Source of the DNA: Burkholderiales bacterium
GTDB taxonomy: Bacteria; Pseudomonadota; Gammaproteobacteria; Burkholderiales; Burkholderiaceae_C
NCBI GenBank assembly: GCA_947453625.1
Contig: CANGHK010000016.1
Location: forward strand, 1 to 64,000
DNA: 64,000 nucleotides
Reading direction: 5' to 3'
The notes under the pieces are model-generated. The model made no database searches, was not told the DNA's origin, and worked only from the letters and a program-made list of their open reading frames with translations. The position numbers and the translations under genes are program-made. Below, piece by piece: positions 11,576 to 20,684 of the stretch (position 1 is the stretch's first letter; the number at the start of each line of letters is the position of its first letter).

Positions 11576-12750
11576 ACCTGGGGCAGCGCCGGCAGTGACA
11601 GCGTGAAGCACACGCCGCTCGGTTGGCGTGGTGCGAACGACAGCTCGCCGCCATGGGCCTGGGCGGCGGCACGCGCGATCGCCAGCCCCAGGCCGGTGCC
11701 CGCGGCACGGCCGGTGGCAAAGGGCTCGAACAGCCTGGCAGCCATGTCGGGGGCGATGCCCGGCCCCTCGTCGGCCACCGCGATCTCGACCCGGTGGCCG
11801 CGGCTGCGGCAGCTCACGCTGACCAGGCTGCCGGCCGGCGCATGCTGCATCGCGTTCTCCAGCAAGGCCAGCACCGCCGAGCCGAGCTGCAGCCGGTCGA
11901 CCGGGATGCAGCAGTCGGGCGCGCCCCAGTGCAGGTCCAGCCGCAGCGCGCGCTGCGCCAGCAGCGGGGCGATCAGTTCGAGCTGGGTCCGCACCAGCGG
12001 CTCGATCGCGCTCGTCTCCTTGTCGCGCACGCTGGTCTTGACGAAGCTGAGCATGCGGGTGATCAGCGCGTCCAGCTGCACCAGCTGGGCGCCGAGCCGG
12101 CCCGCCATCTTTTGCCGGTCGGCGTCTTCGAGCTCGGGCTCGGCCAGCTGGCTGGCGTAGAGCGTGGCGGTGCACAGCGGCGTGCGCAACTGGTGCGCCA
12201 GCTCGGCCGTCATCCGGCCCATCGCCGCCAGGCGCTGCTGGCGCTCGATGCGGGTGCGCTCGCGGGTGGCCTCGGTCACGTCCTCCAGCCGCAGCAGCAG
12301 CGTGGTGCCGCCAGGCTCGGCCAGCAGCGTGCTGACCTGCACGATGCGCGCCTCTGCGCCGCGGTCGGTGCTGTAGTCGTCGCTGACGCCGTGGCGCCGC
12401 CACTGCGCCGGCAGCGACCAGACGGCCTGCGCGACCAGACCGGGCAGCAGCGCGGCGGCCGCCGCGTTGAAGCCGTTGACCCGGCCGTCCTCGATAGACA
12501 CCAGGCCGAAGGGCGCGCCCGAGAACATCGATCCCAGCTGCGCTTCCGATCGCGCGCGCCGCCGGGTCTCGTCGTGCAGCCGCGTGTGGGCCTGGGCCAG
12601 ATCGGCGCGCAGCTGCTCGACCGACAGGCGCAGCTCGGCGTCCTGTCCGGCCAGTTGGGCGGTCGAGGCGGCGAATTCGGCGAATGCGGCCTGCAGGCTG
12701 GCGGCAGCCAGGCTGGCCGGCTGCAAGGGGAGCGGGGCGACCAATGTCAC
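11572..12750 (-). CDS. fleS: FleS/FlrB-type sensor histidine kinase
   Basis: The protein has 392 residues with no membrane helices. There is an N-terminal coiled-coil region, a PAS-like segment around residues 70-155, the phospho-acceptor box MTAELAHQLRTPL with His186, then ENAMQHA (N box), DEGPGI and GTGLGLAI (G boxes). This is a cytoplasmic kinase typical of FleS/FlrB/AtoS-like flagellar regulators that phosphorylate FleR. It starts with GTG and diverges from fliF across about 84 bases of AT-richer DNA. No clear Shine-Dalgarno is visible, so the exact start is uncertain. Confidence 0.9.
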
Positions 12751-12834
12751 GGGAGGGCTTGTCGATTGTTGAGCTAGTCTAAGCTATATCAAGTTTAACT
12801 GTGAAAACTGGTATAAACGGAGGATGAGTGGTAG

Positions 12835-14757
12835 ATGCAGATGAGTGACGCCGGAACCGGTGTGGTGGGGCGAGGCGACGGCGGCACGGTGCTGAACGTA
12901 GGCGGCGCACGCGCGGCGGCCAGGCCGCAGGCCGACGGCATGGCTGGCCGATTCCAGGTGATGGGCGCGCGCATAGGCTCGCTGCCCCTGCCGCAGAAGC
13001 TGATCCTGGGCGCGGCGCTGGTGCTGGCGATCGTGGTGGCCTTGGGCTTGGGCGCGCGCGCCAAGGACGATTACCGGGTGCTGTTCTCCAACGTCGCCGA
13101 GCGCGACGGCGCGGCCATCATCGCCGCCCTGCAGCAGATGAACGTGGCCTACCGCTTCACCGAGGGCGGCGGGGCGATCCTGGTGCCCGGCGCCGCGGTG
13201 CACGAAACCCGGCTCAAGCTGGCCGGCCAGGGCCTGCCCAAGGCCGGGTCCGTGGGTTTCGAGCTGCTCGAAAACCAGAAGCTGGGCACCAGCCAGTTCG
13301 TCGAGCAGATCAATTACCAGCGCGGTCTGGAGGGCGAGCTGGCCAAGACCATTCAGTCGCTGACCCAGGTCAAGATGGCGCGGGTTCACCTGGCGATCCC
13401 CAAGATGTCGGCCTTCAGCCGCGATGCGCTGCGGCCCACCGCGTCGGTGGTGCTGACCTTGCACCCGGGGCGTTTCCTGGAGGAGAGCCAGGTCACCGCA
13501 ATGACCAACCTGGTCAGCTCGTCGGTGCCTCAGATGAGCCCGCAGTCGGTCACGGTGATGGATGGCGAGGGCAACCTGCTGGCGCCCAACCCGGGCCGCC
13601 AGGGCGCGCTCGGGCTGGACGCCGCCCAGCTCAAGTATGTGTCCGAGGTCGAGGGCGCGATCGCCAAGCGCATCGCGTCCATCGTCGAGCCCGTGGCCGG
13701 CCACGACAACGTGCGGGCCCAGGTCTCGGTGGAGATGGACTTCAGCCAGGTCGACCGCACCGAGGAGAGCTTCAAGCCCAATTCGCCGCCCGAGCAGAGC
13801 GCCATCCGCAGCCAGCAGAACCTGGAGTCGTCGGCGCCGCTGAGCACCGCCGGCGGCATCCCCGGCGCCCTGAGCAACCAGCCGCCGCAGCCCGCGCAGA
13901 GCCCCATCGAGGCCAAGCCGCCGACCCAGCAGGGCGGCGCGGCATCGGCGCCGGGGCTGGCCGCGCCGTCGCCGCTGGCCGCGCAGACCAGCAACGCCAA
14001 CCGCAAGGAGTCGACCATCAACTATGAGGTCGACCGCGCGATCCAGACCATCAAGGGCGGACGCGGCCAGGTCAAGCGGGTCTCGGCGGCGGTGATCGTC
14101 AACTACCGCAAGGGCAGCGACAAGGCCGGCAAGCCCACGTCGCAGCCCTTTGCCGCCGAGGAGATCAAGCAGATCAACCAGCTGGTGCGCGATGCGATGG
14201 GCTACAGCCAGCAGCGCGGCGACTCGGTCAGCGTGGCCAACATTCCGTTCAGCGTCGAGCCGCCCGATGAGACGCCGATCTGGCGCGACGGCGGCGTGCT
14301 GGAGATGGTCAAGCAGGCGCTGCAGATGGCGTTGCTGGCGGCGGTGGTGGCGATCGTCTTCTTCGCGGTGGTGCGCCCGCTGCTGTTCCCGCCGCCCGCG
14401 CCGGTGGTCGACGAGGCGCACCGCCTGGACGAGGAGTTCGACGAGAAGATGAAGGCCGAACTGGCCGAGCTGACGCCGCAGGCGCGCGAGAAGCGCCGGC
14501 GCGAGATGGAACTCGACAAGGAGCGCCGCAAGCTCGAGCTCGAGGAGCAGCGGCTGCGCGAGGACGAGGCCAGGCTGATGCTCGAGGAAGACAAGCGCCG
14601 CAGCGAGGAAGACCGCAAGCGCCTGGACGAGGACAAGCAGCGCGAGTACGACGAGCTGATCGCCTACGCCAAGGAATATGTCGGCAAGGACCCGGTGGTC
14701 GTCGCCGCGGTGTTCAAGGACTGGTTGAGCCAGCCGACGAAGAAGCCGGAGGCCTGA
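12835..14757 (+). CDS. fliF: FliF, MS-ring protein
   Basis: The protein has 640 residues, longer than the roughly 550 usual in enterics. A first membrane helix sits near residues 58-76. The large ring domains have YRVLFSNVAERD and GSVGFELLE, and a second helix is near 493-518. The end (AKEYVGKDPVVVAAVFKDWL) is the FliG-binding tail. Between helix 2 and the tail is a 70-residue run of Glu/Lys/Arg predicted as one charged helix. A GGAGG ribosome site sits 11 bases before ATG 12835; ATG 12841 is an alternative. It heads the fliFGHIJKLMNOPQR series. Confidence 0.95.
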   Translation: MQMSDAGTGVVGRGDGGTVLNVGGARAAARPQADGMAGRFQVMGARIGSLPLPQKLILGAALVLAIVVALGLGARAKDDYRVLFSNVAERDGAAIIAALQQMNVAYRFTEGGGAILVPGAAVHETRLKLAGQGLPKAGSVGFELLENQKLGTSQFVEQINYQRGLEGELAKTIQSLTQVKMARVHLAIPKMSAFSRDALRPTASVVLTLHPGRFLEESQVTAMTNLVSSSVPQMSPQSVTVMDGEGNLLAPNPGRQGALGLDAAQLKYVSEVEGAIAKRIASIVEPVAGHDNVRAQVSVEMDFSQVDRTEESFKPNSPPEQSAIRSQQNLESSAPLSTAGGIPGALSNQPPQPAQSPIEAKPPTQQGGAASAPGLAAPSPLAAQTSNANRKESTINYEVDRAIQTIKGGRGQVKRVSAAVIVNYRKGSDKAGKPTSQPFAAEEIKQINQLVRDAMGYSQQRGDSVSVANIPFSVEPPDETPIWRDGGVLEMVKQALQMALLAAVVAIVFFAVVRPLLFPPPAPVVDEAHRLDEEFDEKMKAELAELTPQAREKRRREMELDKERRKLELEEQRLREDEARLMLEEDKRRSEEDRKRLDEDKQREYDELIAYAKEYVGKDPVVVAAVFKDWLSQPTKKPEA

Positions 14758-14808
14758 GCATGGCAAATCCCGAGTTCCAGCCGGCAGCGGCCTCGAGCAG
14801 GAGCCGTC

Positions 14809-15912
14809 ATGGCCGATGAGACGCTGGAGACGCCCGCGCCGCCGCGCCCGCTGTCGATGGCCGACGCGATGAAGGAGGGCGTCAAGGGTGCGCAGGGCTC
14901 CATCACCAGCGTGGCCGACCTCGACGGGCCGTCCAAGTCGGCGGTGGTCTTGCTGGCGGTGGGCGCCGAGGCCGCGGCCGAAGTCTTGCGCCAGCTCTCT
15001 CCCTTCGAGGTCCAGCGCCTGTCGTCCAAGATGGCGGTGGTGCGCGCGCTGTCGCGCGACCTGGTGATGGAGGTCTTGCGCGAGTTCCGGGACACCACCT
15101 CGAGCAACGCCCATGTCGCCTTCGACACCGACTCGTTCATGCAGAACATGCTGGGCAAGGCGCTGGGCATGGAGGCGGCGTCGGACTTGCTGGGCCGGCT
15201 CGAGTCGGCGGTCGACATGTCGGGCATCGAGACCCTCAAGCGCATGGAATCCGACGTGCTCTACGAGATCATCAAGAACGAGCACCCGCAGATCATCGCC
15301 ACCGTGTTCATCTTCCTCGACGCCGACCAGGCCTCGTCGGTGGCCCGGCTGTTCTCCGAGGACGAGCGCAACGAGATCCTGCTGCGCGTGGCCTTGCTCG
15401 AGAAGGTGCAGCCTGCCGCGCTCAAGGAGTTGAACGAGGTGATGAGCCGCGCGGTGGGCCCCGAGGCCGACCAGCGCCGCAGCACGGTGGGCGGAGTCGG
15501 GCCGACGGCCGACATCCTCAACCTGCTGTCGGGTGGCATCGACCAGCAGGCGCTGGCGCGCATCCGCGCCTTCGACCCCGACCTGGCCGACCGCATCATC
15601 GAGCATATGTTCACCTTCGAGGATCTGGTCGAGCTGGAGGACCGCTCGCTGCAGACGCTGATGCTGGAGATCCCGCAGGCCCAGCTGGTGGTCGCGCTCA
15701 AGGGCGCAAGCCCGCGTCTGCGCGACAAGCTGCTGAAGAACATGGCCAAGCGCGCCGCCGAGGCAGTGCGCGAGGAGTTGGAGACCAAGGGACCGGTCAA
15801 GGTGGCGGAAGTCGAGGAGGCGCAGAAAGAGATCCTGGGCATTGGCCGCGCGCTGCAGGACGAGGGCCGGATGACGATGCAGCGTGGCAAGCAGTCCGAC
15901 GCCTTCCTGTGA
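14809..15912 (+). CDS. fliG: FliG, C-ring switch/torque protein
   Basis: The protein has 367 residues. It has LDGPSKSAVVLLAVG at the FliF-binding N-terminus, the EHPQIIATVF middle-domain motif for FliM, and the torque helix region IEHMFTFEDLVELEDRSLQ. The positively and negatively charged residues that face MotA are mostly kept. FliG converts stator motion to rotor torque. It lies 51 bases after fliF. The N-terminus has about 35 extra residues before the first helix. Confidence 0.95.
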   Translation: MADETLETPAPPRPLSMADAMKEGVKGAQGSITSVADLDGPSKSAVVLLAVGAEAAAEVLRQLSPFEVQRLSSKMAVVRALSRDLVMEVLREFRDTTSSNAHVAFDTDSFMQNMLGKALGMEAASDLLGRLESAVDMSGIETLKRMESDVLYEIIKNEHPQIIATVFIFLDADQASSVARLFSEDERNEILLRVALLEKVQPAALKELNEVMSRAVGPEADQRRSTVGGVGPTADILNLLSGGIDQQALARIRAFDPDLADRIIEHMFTFEDLVELEDRSLQTLMLEIPQAQLVVALKGASPRLRDKLLKNMAKRAAEAVREELETKGPVKVAEVEEAQKEILGIGRALQDEGRMTMQRGKQSDAFL

Positions 15913-15956
15913 CCGCGGCTTGCGCCTGAACTTCACGGCTTCCATGTCCGTTGCAG

Positions 15957-16619
15957 ATGTCTCTCGCTGATACCGCCGCGCCGCTGCGCGCCTGGGCGCC
16001 GCCGTCCTTCGACCCGCCGCCCCCGCCGCCGCCGCCCCCGCCCAGCATCAGCCAGGCCGAGATCGACGCGGTGCTCGACGCCGCCCATCTGCAGGGCCAG
16101 ACCCGGGGTCTGGCCGATGGCCTGGAGCGCGGCTTTGCCCAGGGTCTGGCGCAAGGCCTGGCCGAGGGCCGGGCCGAGGGACACCGGCTGGCTTTCGAGG
16201 CCGCGCGCGGCCAACTCGCGGTGCTGACCGAGGCGCTGCAGTCCGTGCTGGCCGAGGTCAGCGGCCTGCCGGGCGCGATCACCGAGCCGGTGGTCGACCT
16301 GGCCCTGCTGGTCGCGCAACGCCTGTCGGGCAGCCAGCAGTTCGAGCGCGCCGCCTTCGTCGCGGCGGTGCAGGAGGCGCTGATGCACCTGCCCATGCCG
16401 GGCGAGCGCCTGCTGCTGCGGCTGGGGCCTTTGGACGAACAGCTCTGGCAGGAGGCGCTGGGCCGCTTCGACCTGCCCTTCGGCCATGCCATCCTGGTCG
16501 ACCCCGACCTGCCGCCCGGCCGGGTCTTCGTCGAGGTCGGCGGCACGAGGCTGGACATCGGACCGGCCGCGCGCCAGGCGCTGGTGCGCTCGGCGCTCGG
16601 CCTGCCGCTGGCGCCGTGA
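15957..16619 (+). CDS. fliH: FliH, FliI regulator of the export ATPase complex
   Basis: The protein has 220 residues, start at ATG 15957. After 20 residues there is a run of ten prolines, then SISQAEIDAVLDAAHLQG at residues 30-47. A GxxxG-type repeat (GLADGLERGFAQGLAQGLAEG) follows, the hallmark of FliH. The C-terminal half, around LVAQRLSGSQQF and VFVEVGGTRLDIG, is the FliI-binding domain. FliH forms the spoke linking FliI to the C-ring and inhibits its ATPase. Residues 30-40 resemble the CheY-binding peptide of FliM, which is absent from this organism's FliM. The segment could equally be the ordinary FliH helix start. Confidence 0.9.
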   Translation: MSLADTAAPLRAWAPPSFDPPPPPPPPPPSISQAEIDAVLDAAHLQGQTRGLADGLERGFAQGLAQGLAEGRAEGHRLAFEAARGQLAVLTEALQSVLAEVSGLPGAITEPVVDLALLVAQRLSGSQQFERAAFVAAVQEALMHLPMPGERLLLRLGPLDEQLWQEALGRFDLPFGHAILVDPDLPPGRVFVEVGGTRLDIGPAARQALVRSALGLPLAP

Positions 16620-16629
16620 GCCCGTCCGC

Positions 16630-18015
16630 ATGACCGCCACCGACCAGGCGCTGGTGCGGCTGGGCGCGGCGCTGCGGCGCCTGCACAGCACGCCGACCTC
16701 GGTGCGCTGCGGCCGGCTGGTGCGCATCAACGGCCTGATCCTGGAGGTCGAGGGCCTGCCGCTGGCACTCGACCAGCGCGCGCTGATCCGCACCGGCGAC
16801 GGCCGCACGATAGAGGCCTGCTGCGTCTCCTTCGACCACGGCATCACCCACTTGATGGCGCTGGACGCCGATGCCTCGGTCGGCCCGGGCGCGCTGGTCT
16901 ACCCGGCGGGAACGCCGGCCGACGCCGGCGCGCATTTCGAGCTGATGGAGCGGCGCCGCGCGCTGCCGATAGGCCAGTCGCTGCTCGGGCGCATCGTCGA
17001 CGGCTTCGGCCGCCCGCTCGACGACCTGCCCATAGCGCTGTCTGCGCTGCCCGGCCAGGGCAGCGGCCGACTCAATCCCTTGCGCCGGACCCAGATCGCC
17101 CAGCCCATGGATGTCGGCGTGCGCGCGATCAACGGCCTGCTGACGGTGGGCCGCGGCCAGCGCGTGGGCATCTTCGCCGGCACCGGCGTCGGCAAGAGCG
17201 TGTTGCTGGGCATGCTGGCGCGGCGCAGCGAGGCCGACGTGGTGGTGGTCGGGCTGATCGGCGAGCGCGGCCGTGAGGTGCGCGAGTTCTGCGAGGACAT
17301 CCTCGGCGCCGAAGCGCTCAAGCGCTCGGTGGTGGTGGTGGCCACCGCCGACTCCGCGCCGCTGGCCCGGGTGCGTGGCGCCTGGTTCGCCACCGACGTG
17401 GCGACCTGGTTCCGCGACCAGGGCCGCAACGTGCTGCTGATCATGGATTCGCTGACCCGCTTCGCGATGGCCCAGCGCGAGATCGCCCTCGGCCTGGGCG
17501 AGCCACCGGTGGCGCGCGGCTACCCGCCCAGCGTGTTCCAGCGCCTGCCCGAGCTGGTCGAGCGGGTCGGCAACAGCGAGGTGGCTGGCGGCTCGGTGAC
17601 GGCCTTCTACACCGTGCTGCTCGACGACGACGAAAGCAGCGACCCGGTGGCCGACACCGCGCGCGGCGTGCTCGACGGCCACATCTTCCTGTCGCGCGAT
17701 CTCGCCGATGCCGGGCATTACCCGGCGATCGACGTCGAGCGCTCGATCTCGCGCGTGATGCCCAAGGTGGCTGATGCGGCCCAGATCGAGCGCGCCCGCC
17801 TGGTCAAGCGCATGTTCGGCCGCTACCAGCGCAGCCGCGACCTGGTGGCGATGGGCGCCTACAGCGCCGGCGCCGACCCCGAGCTCGACACCGCGCTGCG
17901 GGTCTGGCCGGGCATCGCGGCCTATCTGCAGCAGTCGCCCGAGGACCGGGTCGACCGGATGACCGCGCTGGGCCAGTTGATGACGCTGGGCCTGGACATC
18001 CAGCGCGGACGCTGA
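16630..18015 (+). CDS. fliI: FliI, flagellar export ATPase
   Basis: The protein has 461 residues. It resembles the F1 beta subunit, with Walker A GIFAGTGVGKSVLLG, Walker B-type NVLLIMDSLTRFAMAQREI, catalytic glutamate region GLIGERGREVREF and ARGYPPSVF. The enzyme energises flagellar protein export with FliH and FliJ. It lies 10 bases after fliH and one base before fliJ, as in standard fliHIJ operons. Length and motifs are ordinary. Confidence 0.96.
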   Translation: MTATDQALVRLGAALRRLHSTPTSVRCGRLVRINGLILEVEGLPLALDQRALIRTGDGRTIEACCVSFDHGITHLMALDADASVGPGALVYPAGTPADAGAHFELMERRRALPIGQSLLGRIVDGFGRPLDDLPIALSALPGQGSGRLNPLRRTQIAQPMDVGVRAINGLLTVGRGQRVGIFAGTGVGKSVLLGMLARRSEADVVVVGLIGERGREVREFCEDILGAEALKRSVVVVATADSAPLARVRGAWFATDVATWFRDQGRNVLLIMDSLTRFAMAQREIALGLGEPPVARGYPPSVFQRLPELVERVGNSEVAGGSVTAFYTVLLDDDESSDPVADTARGVLDGHIFLSRDLADAGHYPAIDVERSISRVMPKVADAAQIERARLVKRMFGRYQRSRDLVAMGAYSAGADPELDTALRVWPGIAAYLQQSPEDRVDRMTALGQLMTLGLDIQRGR

Positions 18016-18016
18016 G

Positions 18017-18475
18017 ATGGACGCCCATCTGCTGCAGCAACTGCTGACGCTGGCGCGCGGCCAGGAAGACCGCGCCGCCGGCGTGCTGCGCGCCGCCCAG
18101 GCCCAGGTCGCGCGCGCGGCCGCGCTGCAGCAGCAGCTCGAGGATTTCGGCAGCGACTACCGACTGGCCGCGCTCGACGCCCAGCGCAGCGGTGGCCAGA
18201 TCGGCTTTGCGATGGACGCGCTGGCCTTCGGTCAGCGCCTGCACGGCACGGCGGGCGAGCAGGGCGTGGCCATCGCCGGCCATGCCGAGCGGCGCGACGC
18301 GGCGGCGCGGGTGCTGGCCCAGTTGCAGCACCGGCGCCAGGGGCTGGAGAAGCTGCTGAAGAAGGCTTTGCGCGAGCAGCTGCGGGCCCAGGACAAACGC
18401 CAGCAGGCCGAACTCGACGACGTGATAGGCGCGCGCTGGACGCGGAAGCTGGGCACAGAAAATGCAGTTGAATGA
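18017..18475 (+). CDS. fliJ: FliJ, export chaperone-escort protein
   Basis: The protein has 152 residues, almost wholly helical with heptad-like Ala/Leu/Gln spacing and no globular motif. This is usual for FliJ, a two-helix coiled coil that sits in the FliI hexamer and contacts FlhA. Position directly after fliI and before fliK is the strongest evidence. Confidence 0.85.
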   Translation: MDAHLLQQLLTLARGQEDRAAGVLRAAQAQVARAAALQQQLEDFGSDYRLAALDAQRSGGQIGFAMDALAFGQRLHGTAGEQGVAIAGHAERRDAAARVLAQLQHRRQGLEKLLKKALREQLRAQDKRQQAELDDVIGARWTRKLGTENAVE

Positions 18476-18494
18476 TCGGTAATCCATTCAAGCC

Positions 18495-20654
18495 GTGAAA
18501 ACAAGCGCAATCCATCCCCTGTTGTCCAAGACCGCCCCGCATCGTCTGCCCGGTGTCGGGCCTGCGCTTGCGCCGGCGGCTGACATGGTTTCGGCTTTTG
18601 CCTTGCAGATGGCCCAGCAAGCGGTGCCGGCGGCCGATGCCACGCTCGGCGTGGTCTCCGCTGGGCCGACCCTGCCCGGAGTGGCACAGGCCAGGAAGCG
18701 GCAAATTTTGCCGGCAGCCGATTCGCCCTTGTTGGCAGGTTTTACCGCTTTGCCCTTGCCGCAGCGGGTGTTGGTGGATGGTGCGGCTGCCGCGACTGCT
18801 GCAGCGTCTTCGCCTGAGATGCTCGCCAGCGCGGCCAGTGCCGAGCCGGCGCCTTTGGCCACGCCGAGGCCGGTTTGGGCGTCGCTGCTCGACAGCGCTG
18901 CCAGCTTGCCCGTCACGGCGCCCATGGGCGCTGCCGCGCTGCAAGCGGGTGCTGCAGGGCCGTCCTCGCGGCTGCAGGTCGATGCACCGCCGGTGGCTGT
19001 GGCCGTGATTCACCTCGAACCTGTGGCCGACCCCGCGGCAAGCGCGCTGCCGTCGGCGCAGGGCTTGTCGGTGCCGGCCCCCACGCCCCCTCAGGCGGGT
19101 CTGACGGATTTCCCGCCCACCCTGCGTTGGACTGCCGTCGCAGGCCCGGCGCCAGCCAGGTCACCGGCGCAAGTGCTTCCCCAAGCTCCCCAGGCCGCTG
19201 AGCTGAGCCCGCAGGCTCAGGTCGGTCAGCCTTCACCGCTGGATCAAACTGGCCAGATGGCCGCGCTGGCCAGTGCATTGCCTCGGGACACTGTGCTGAC
19301 CGAGAGCCCTCGGCCAGGCGGTGGCTCGCCCGACCTGTCCGCCCCCGACGCCTCGTCGTCCGCCGCCCTCGCCCAAGCGGCTTTCGCGCTGGCCTCGGTG
19401 GCGCCCAAAGCGACCGCTGAACCAGCGTCCCCGGTCACTGCCGTGTTGGCCGCTGGCGCTGCCGCCGCGTCCTCGCGCCCGCAGACTGATCGCCAGCCGG
19501 TGGCGATGGCCGCTACGCGCTTCGAACCAGTGGCCGAACCCGCAGCCGGCGCTCTGCCGTCAGCGCAGGCGATCACCGATCCGGCGCCGGTGGCGGCGCA
19601 GGGCTTGTCGGTGCCGGCCCCCATGCTCCCTCCGGCGGGTCTGACGGACTTCCCGCCCACCCTGCGTTGGACTGCCGGCGCTGCCGCTGCCCTTGCAGGC
19701 AGGGCGCCAGCCAGGTCACCGGCGCAAGGGCTACCCCAGGTTCCCCGGATGTCCGAGCTGAGCCCGCTGGCCCAGGTAGGCCAGCGTCCGCCGCTGGGCC
19801 AGACTGGCCAGATGGCCGCGCTGCGCCAGTTGCCGCTGGACGCGCAGGCCCATGCCGCGGTTGCCGCCGCGCCGCAGCCGGCTGCCGTCCCGGCGCCGCG
19901 GGCTGGCGACCCGCTGTTGCCCGCGGCCGCCGCGCCGGCGGTCAGCCAGCCCGCGCTGGCCGGCATCCCGCTTCAGGCGTCCGGCCCGGCCGCCACTGCC
20001 GCCGCCTCGCCGGCCCCGGTCCCCTGGCCGCTGCAGGGTCTGGACGCCCTGGCCAGCGCCATGCCTCGGCCATCGATGACTACCGAGAGCCTGCGGCCAG
20101 GCGATCGCTTGCCAGAGCGCGCAGCGCTTGACGCTGATCTGGCCGACCCGCTCGCCGCCAGCGCGTCGCCGTCGGCCGCCCTGGCCCAGCCCGCTGTCGC
20201 GCTCTCGCCCAGCACCCTGCCCCCGGCGGCGGCCAGGCTGGAGGCGACAGCCGGTGCCGGCGCAGCGCTGGCCGCTGGCGCCGCCGTCGACCCCGGCCGG
20301 CTGCAACTCGACCTGCAGTCGCCCGACATGGGCCAGATGCGCCTGGACCTGGCGATAGACCCGGGCGGCAACGCGCGCCTGGTGGTGCATGCCGCCAGCG
20401 AGTCGGCCGCGCTGTCGCTGGGTGAGCGCACCGGACAACTGGTCGACGCGATGCGCGAAATGGGCCTCAGCCTGCAGGTCGACGTGCGGCAGGGCGGCGG
20501 GCAGGGCGCTGGCGCCAACCCCCAGCCCCCGGGCTCAGCGCCAAGCCATGCCGTCGCTGTGCGCGACAGCGTCCCGACAATTTCCACGCCCGCGGGGGCC
20601 GCGCCGGCCCGGCGGCCTCCAGCCCATCCCCGGGCGCTCAGCTTCTACGCCTGA
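18495..20654 (+). CDS. fliK: FliK, hook-length ruler (long, repetitive)
   Basis: The protein has 719 residues, against roughly 400-450 in common models, beginning with GTG. Most of it is Ala/Pro/Ser/Gln-rich and disordered in character. The C-domain core is near residues 600-665: LQLDLQSPDMGQMRLDLAI, then LVVHAASESAALSLGERT and MGLSLQVDVRQGG, which fits FliK_C. FliK is exported and measures the hook, then switches FlhB specificity. The N-terminal part contains imperfect internal repeats (for example DFPPTLRWTA twice). A second FliK-like protein is encoded at 7516. Confidence 0.85.
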   Translation: MKTSAIHPLLSKTAPHRLPGVGPALAPAADMVSAFALQMAQQAVPAADATLGVVSAGPTLPGVAQARKRQILPAADSPLLAGFTALPLPQRVLVDGAAAATAAASSPEMLASAASAEPAPLATPRPVWASLLDSAASLPVTAPMGAAALQAGAAGPSSRLQVDAPPVAVAVIHLEPVADPAASALPSAQGLSVPAPTPPQAGLTDFPPTLRWTAVAGPAPARSPAQVLPQAPQAAELSPQAQVGQPSPLDQTGQMAALASALPRDTVLTESPRPGGGSPDLSAPDASSSAALAQAAFALASVAPKATAEPASPVTAVLAAGAAAASSRPQTDRQPVAMAATRFEPVAEPAAGALPSAQAITDPAPVAAQGLSVPAPMLPPAGLTDFPPTLRWTAGAAAALAGRAPARSPAQGLPQVPRMSELSPLAQVGQRPPLGQTGQMAALRQLPLDAQAHAAVAAAPQPAAVPAPRAGDPLLPAAAAPAVSQPALAGIPLQASGPAATAAASPAPVPWPLQGLDALASAMPRPSMTTESLRPGDRLPERAALDADLADPLAASASPSAALAQPAVALSPSTLPPAAARLEATAGAGAALAAGAAVDPGRLQLDLQSPDMGQMRLDLAIDPGGNARLVVHAASESAALSLGERTGQLVDAMREMGLSLQVDVRQGGGQGAGANPQPPGSAPSHAVAVRDSVPTISTPAGAAPARRPPAHPRALSFYA
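18945..20290 (+). repeat. Internal repeats in fliK
   Basis: Bases 19061-19135 and 19601-19675 are nearly identical and lie exactly 540 bases apart (both encode GLSVPAP..GLTDFPPTLRWTA). Blocks around 18960 and 19475 (ending ALPSAQ) and around 19270 and 20055 (TES.RPG, then SAALAQ) also pair. The region looks built from about two and a half divergent copies of one Pro/Ala-rich unit. Confidence 0.75.
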
Positions 20655-20684
20655 CGCCTCCCCGTTCTCATCTCAAAGGTTGAC

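Noticed and set aside
12760-12820. Promoter in the fleS-fliF divergent gap (TTGTCG, TATATC, TATAAA words)
   Set aside because: AT-rich and plausible, but no pair has proper spacing and no sigma54 GG-N10-GC element was found.
12784-15945. Minus-strand open frame of over 1000 codons opposite fliF and fliG
   Set aside because: It is the antisense mirror of conserved flagellar genes; the protein is His/Gln/Arg/Leu-rich without motifs, as expected from high-GC antisense frames.
16011-16045. CCG/CCC run in fliH as a microsatellite
   Set aside because: It is an in-frame polyproline stretch with mixed CCG/CCC codons, more likely selected at the protein level.
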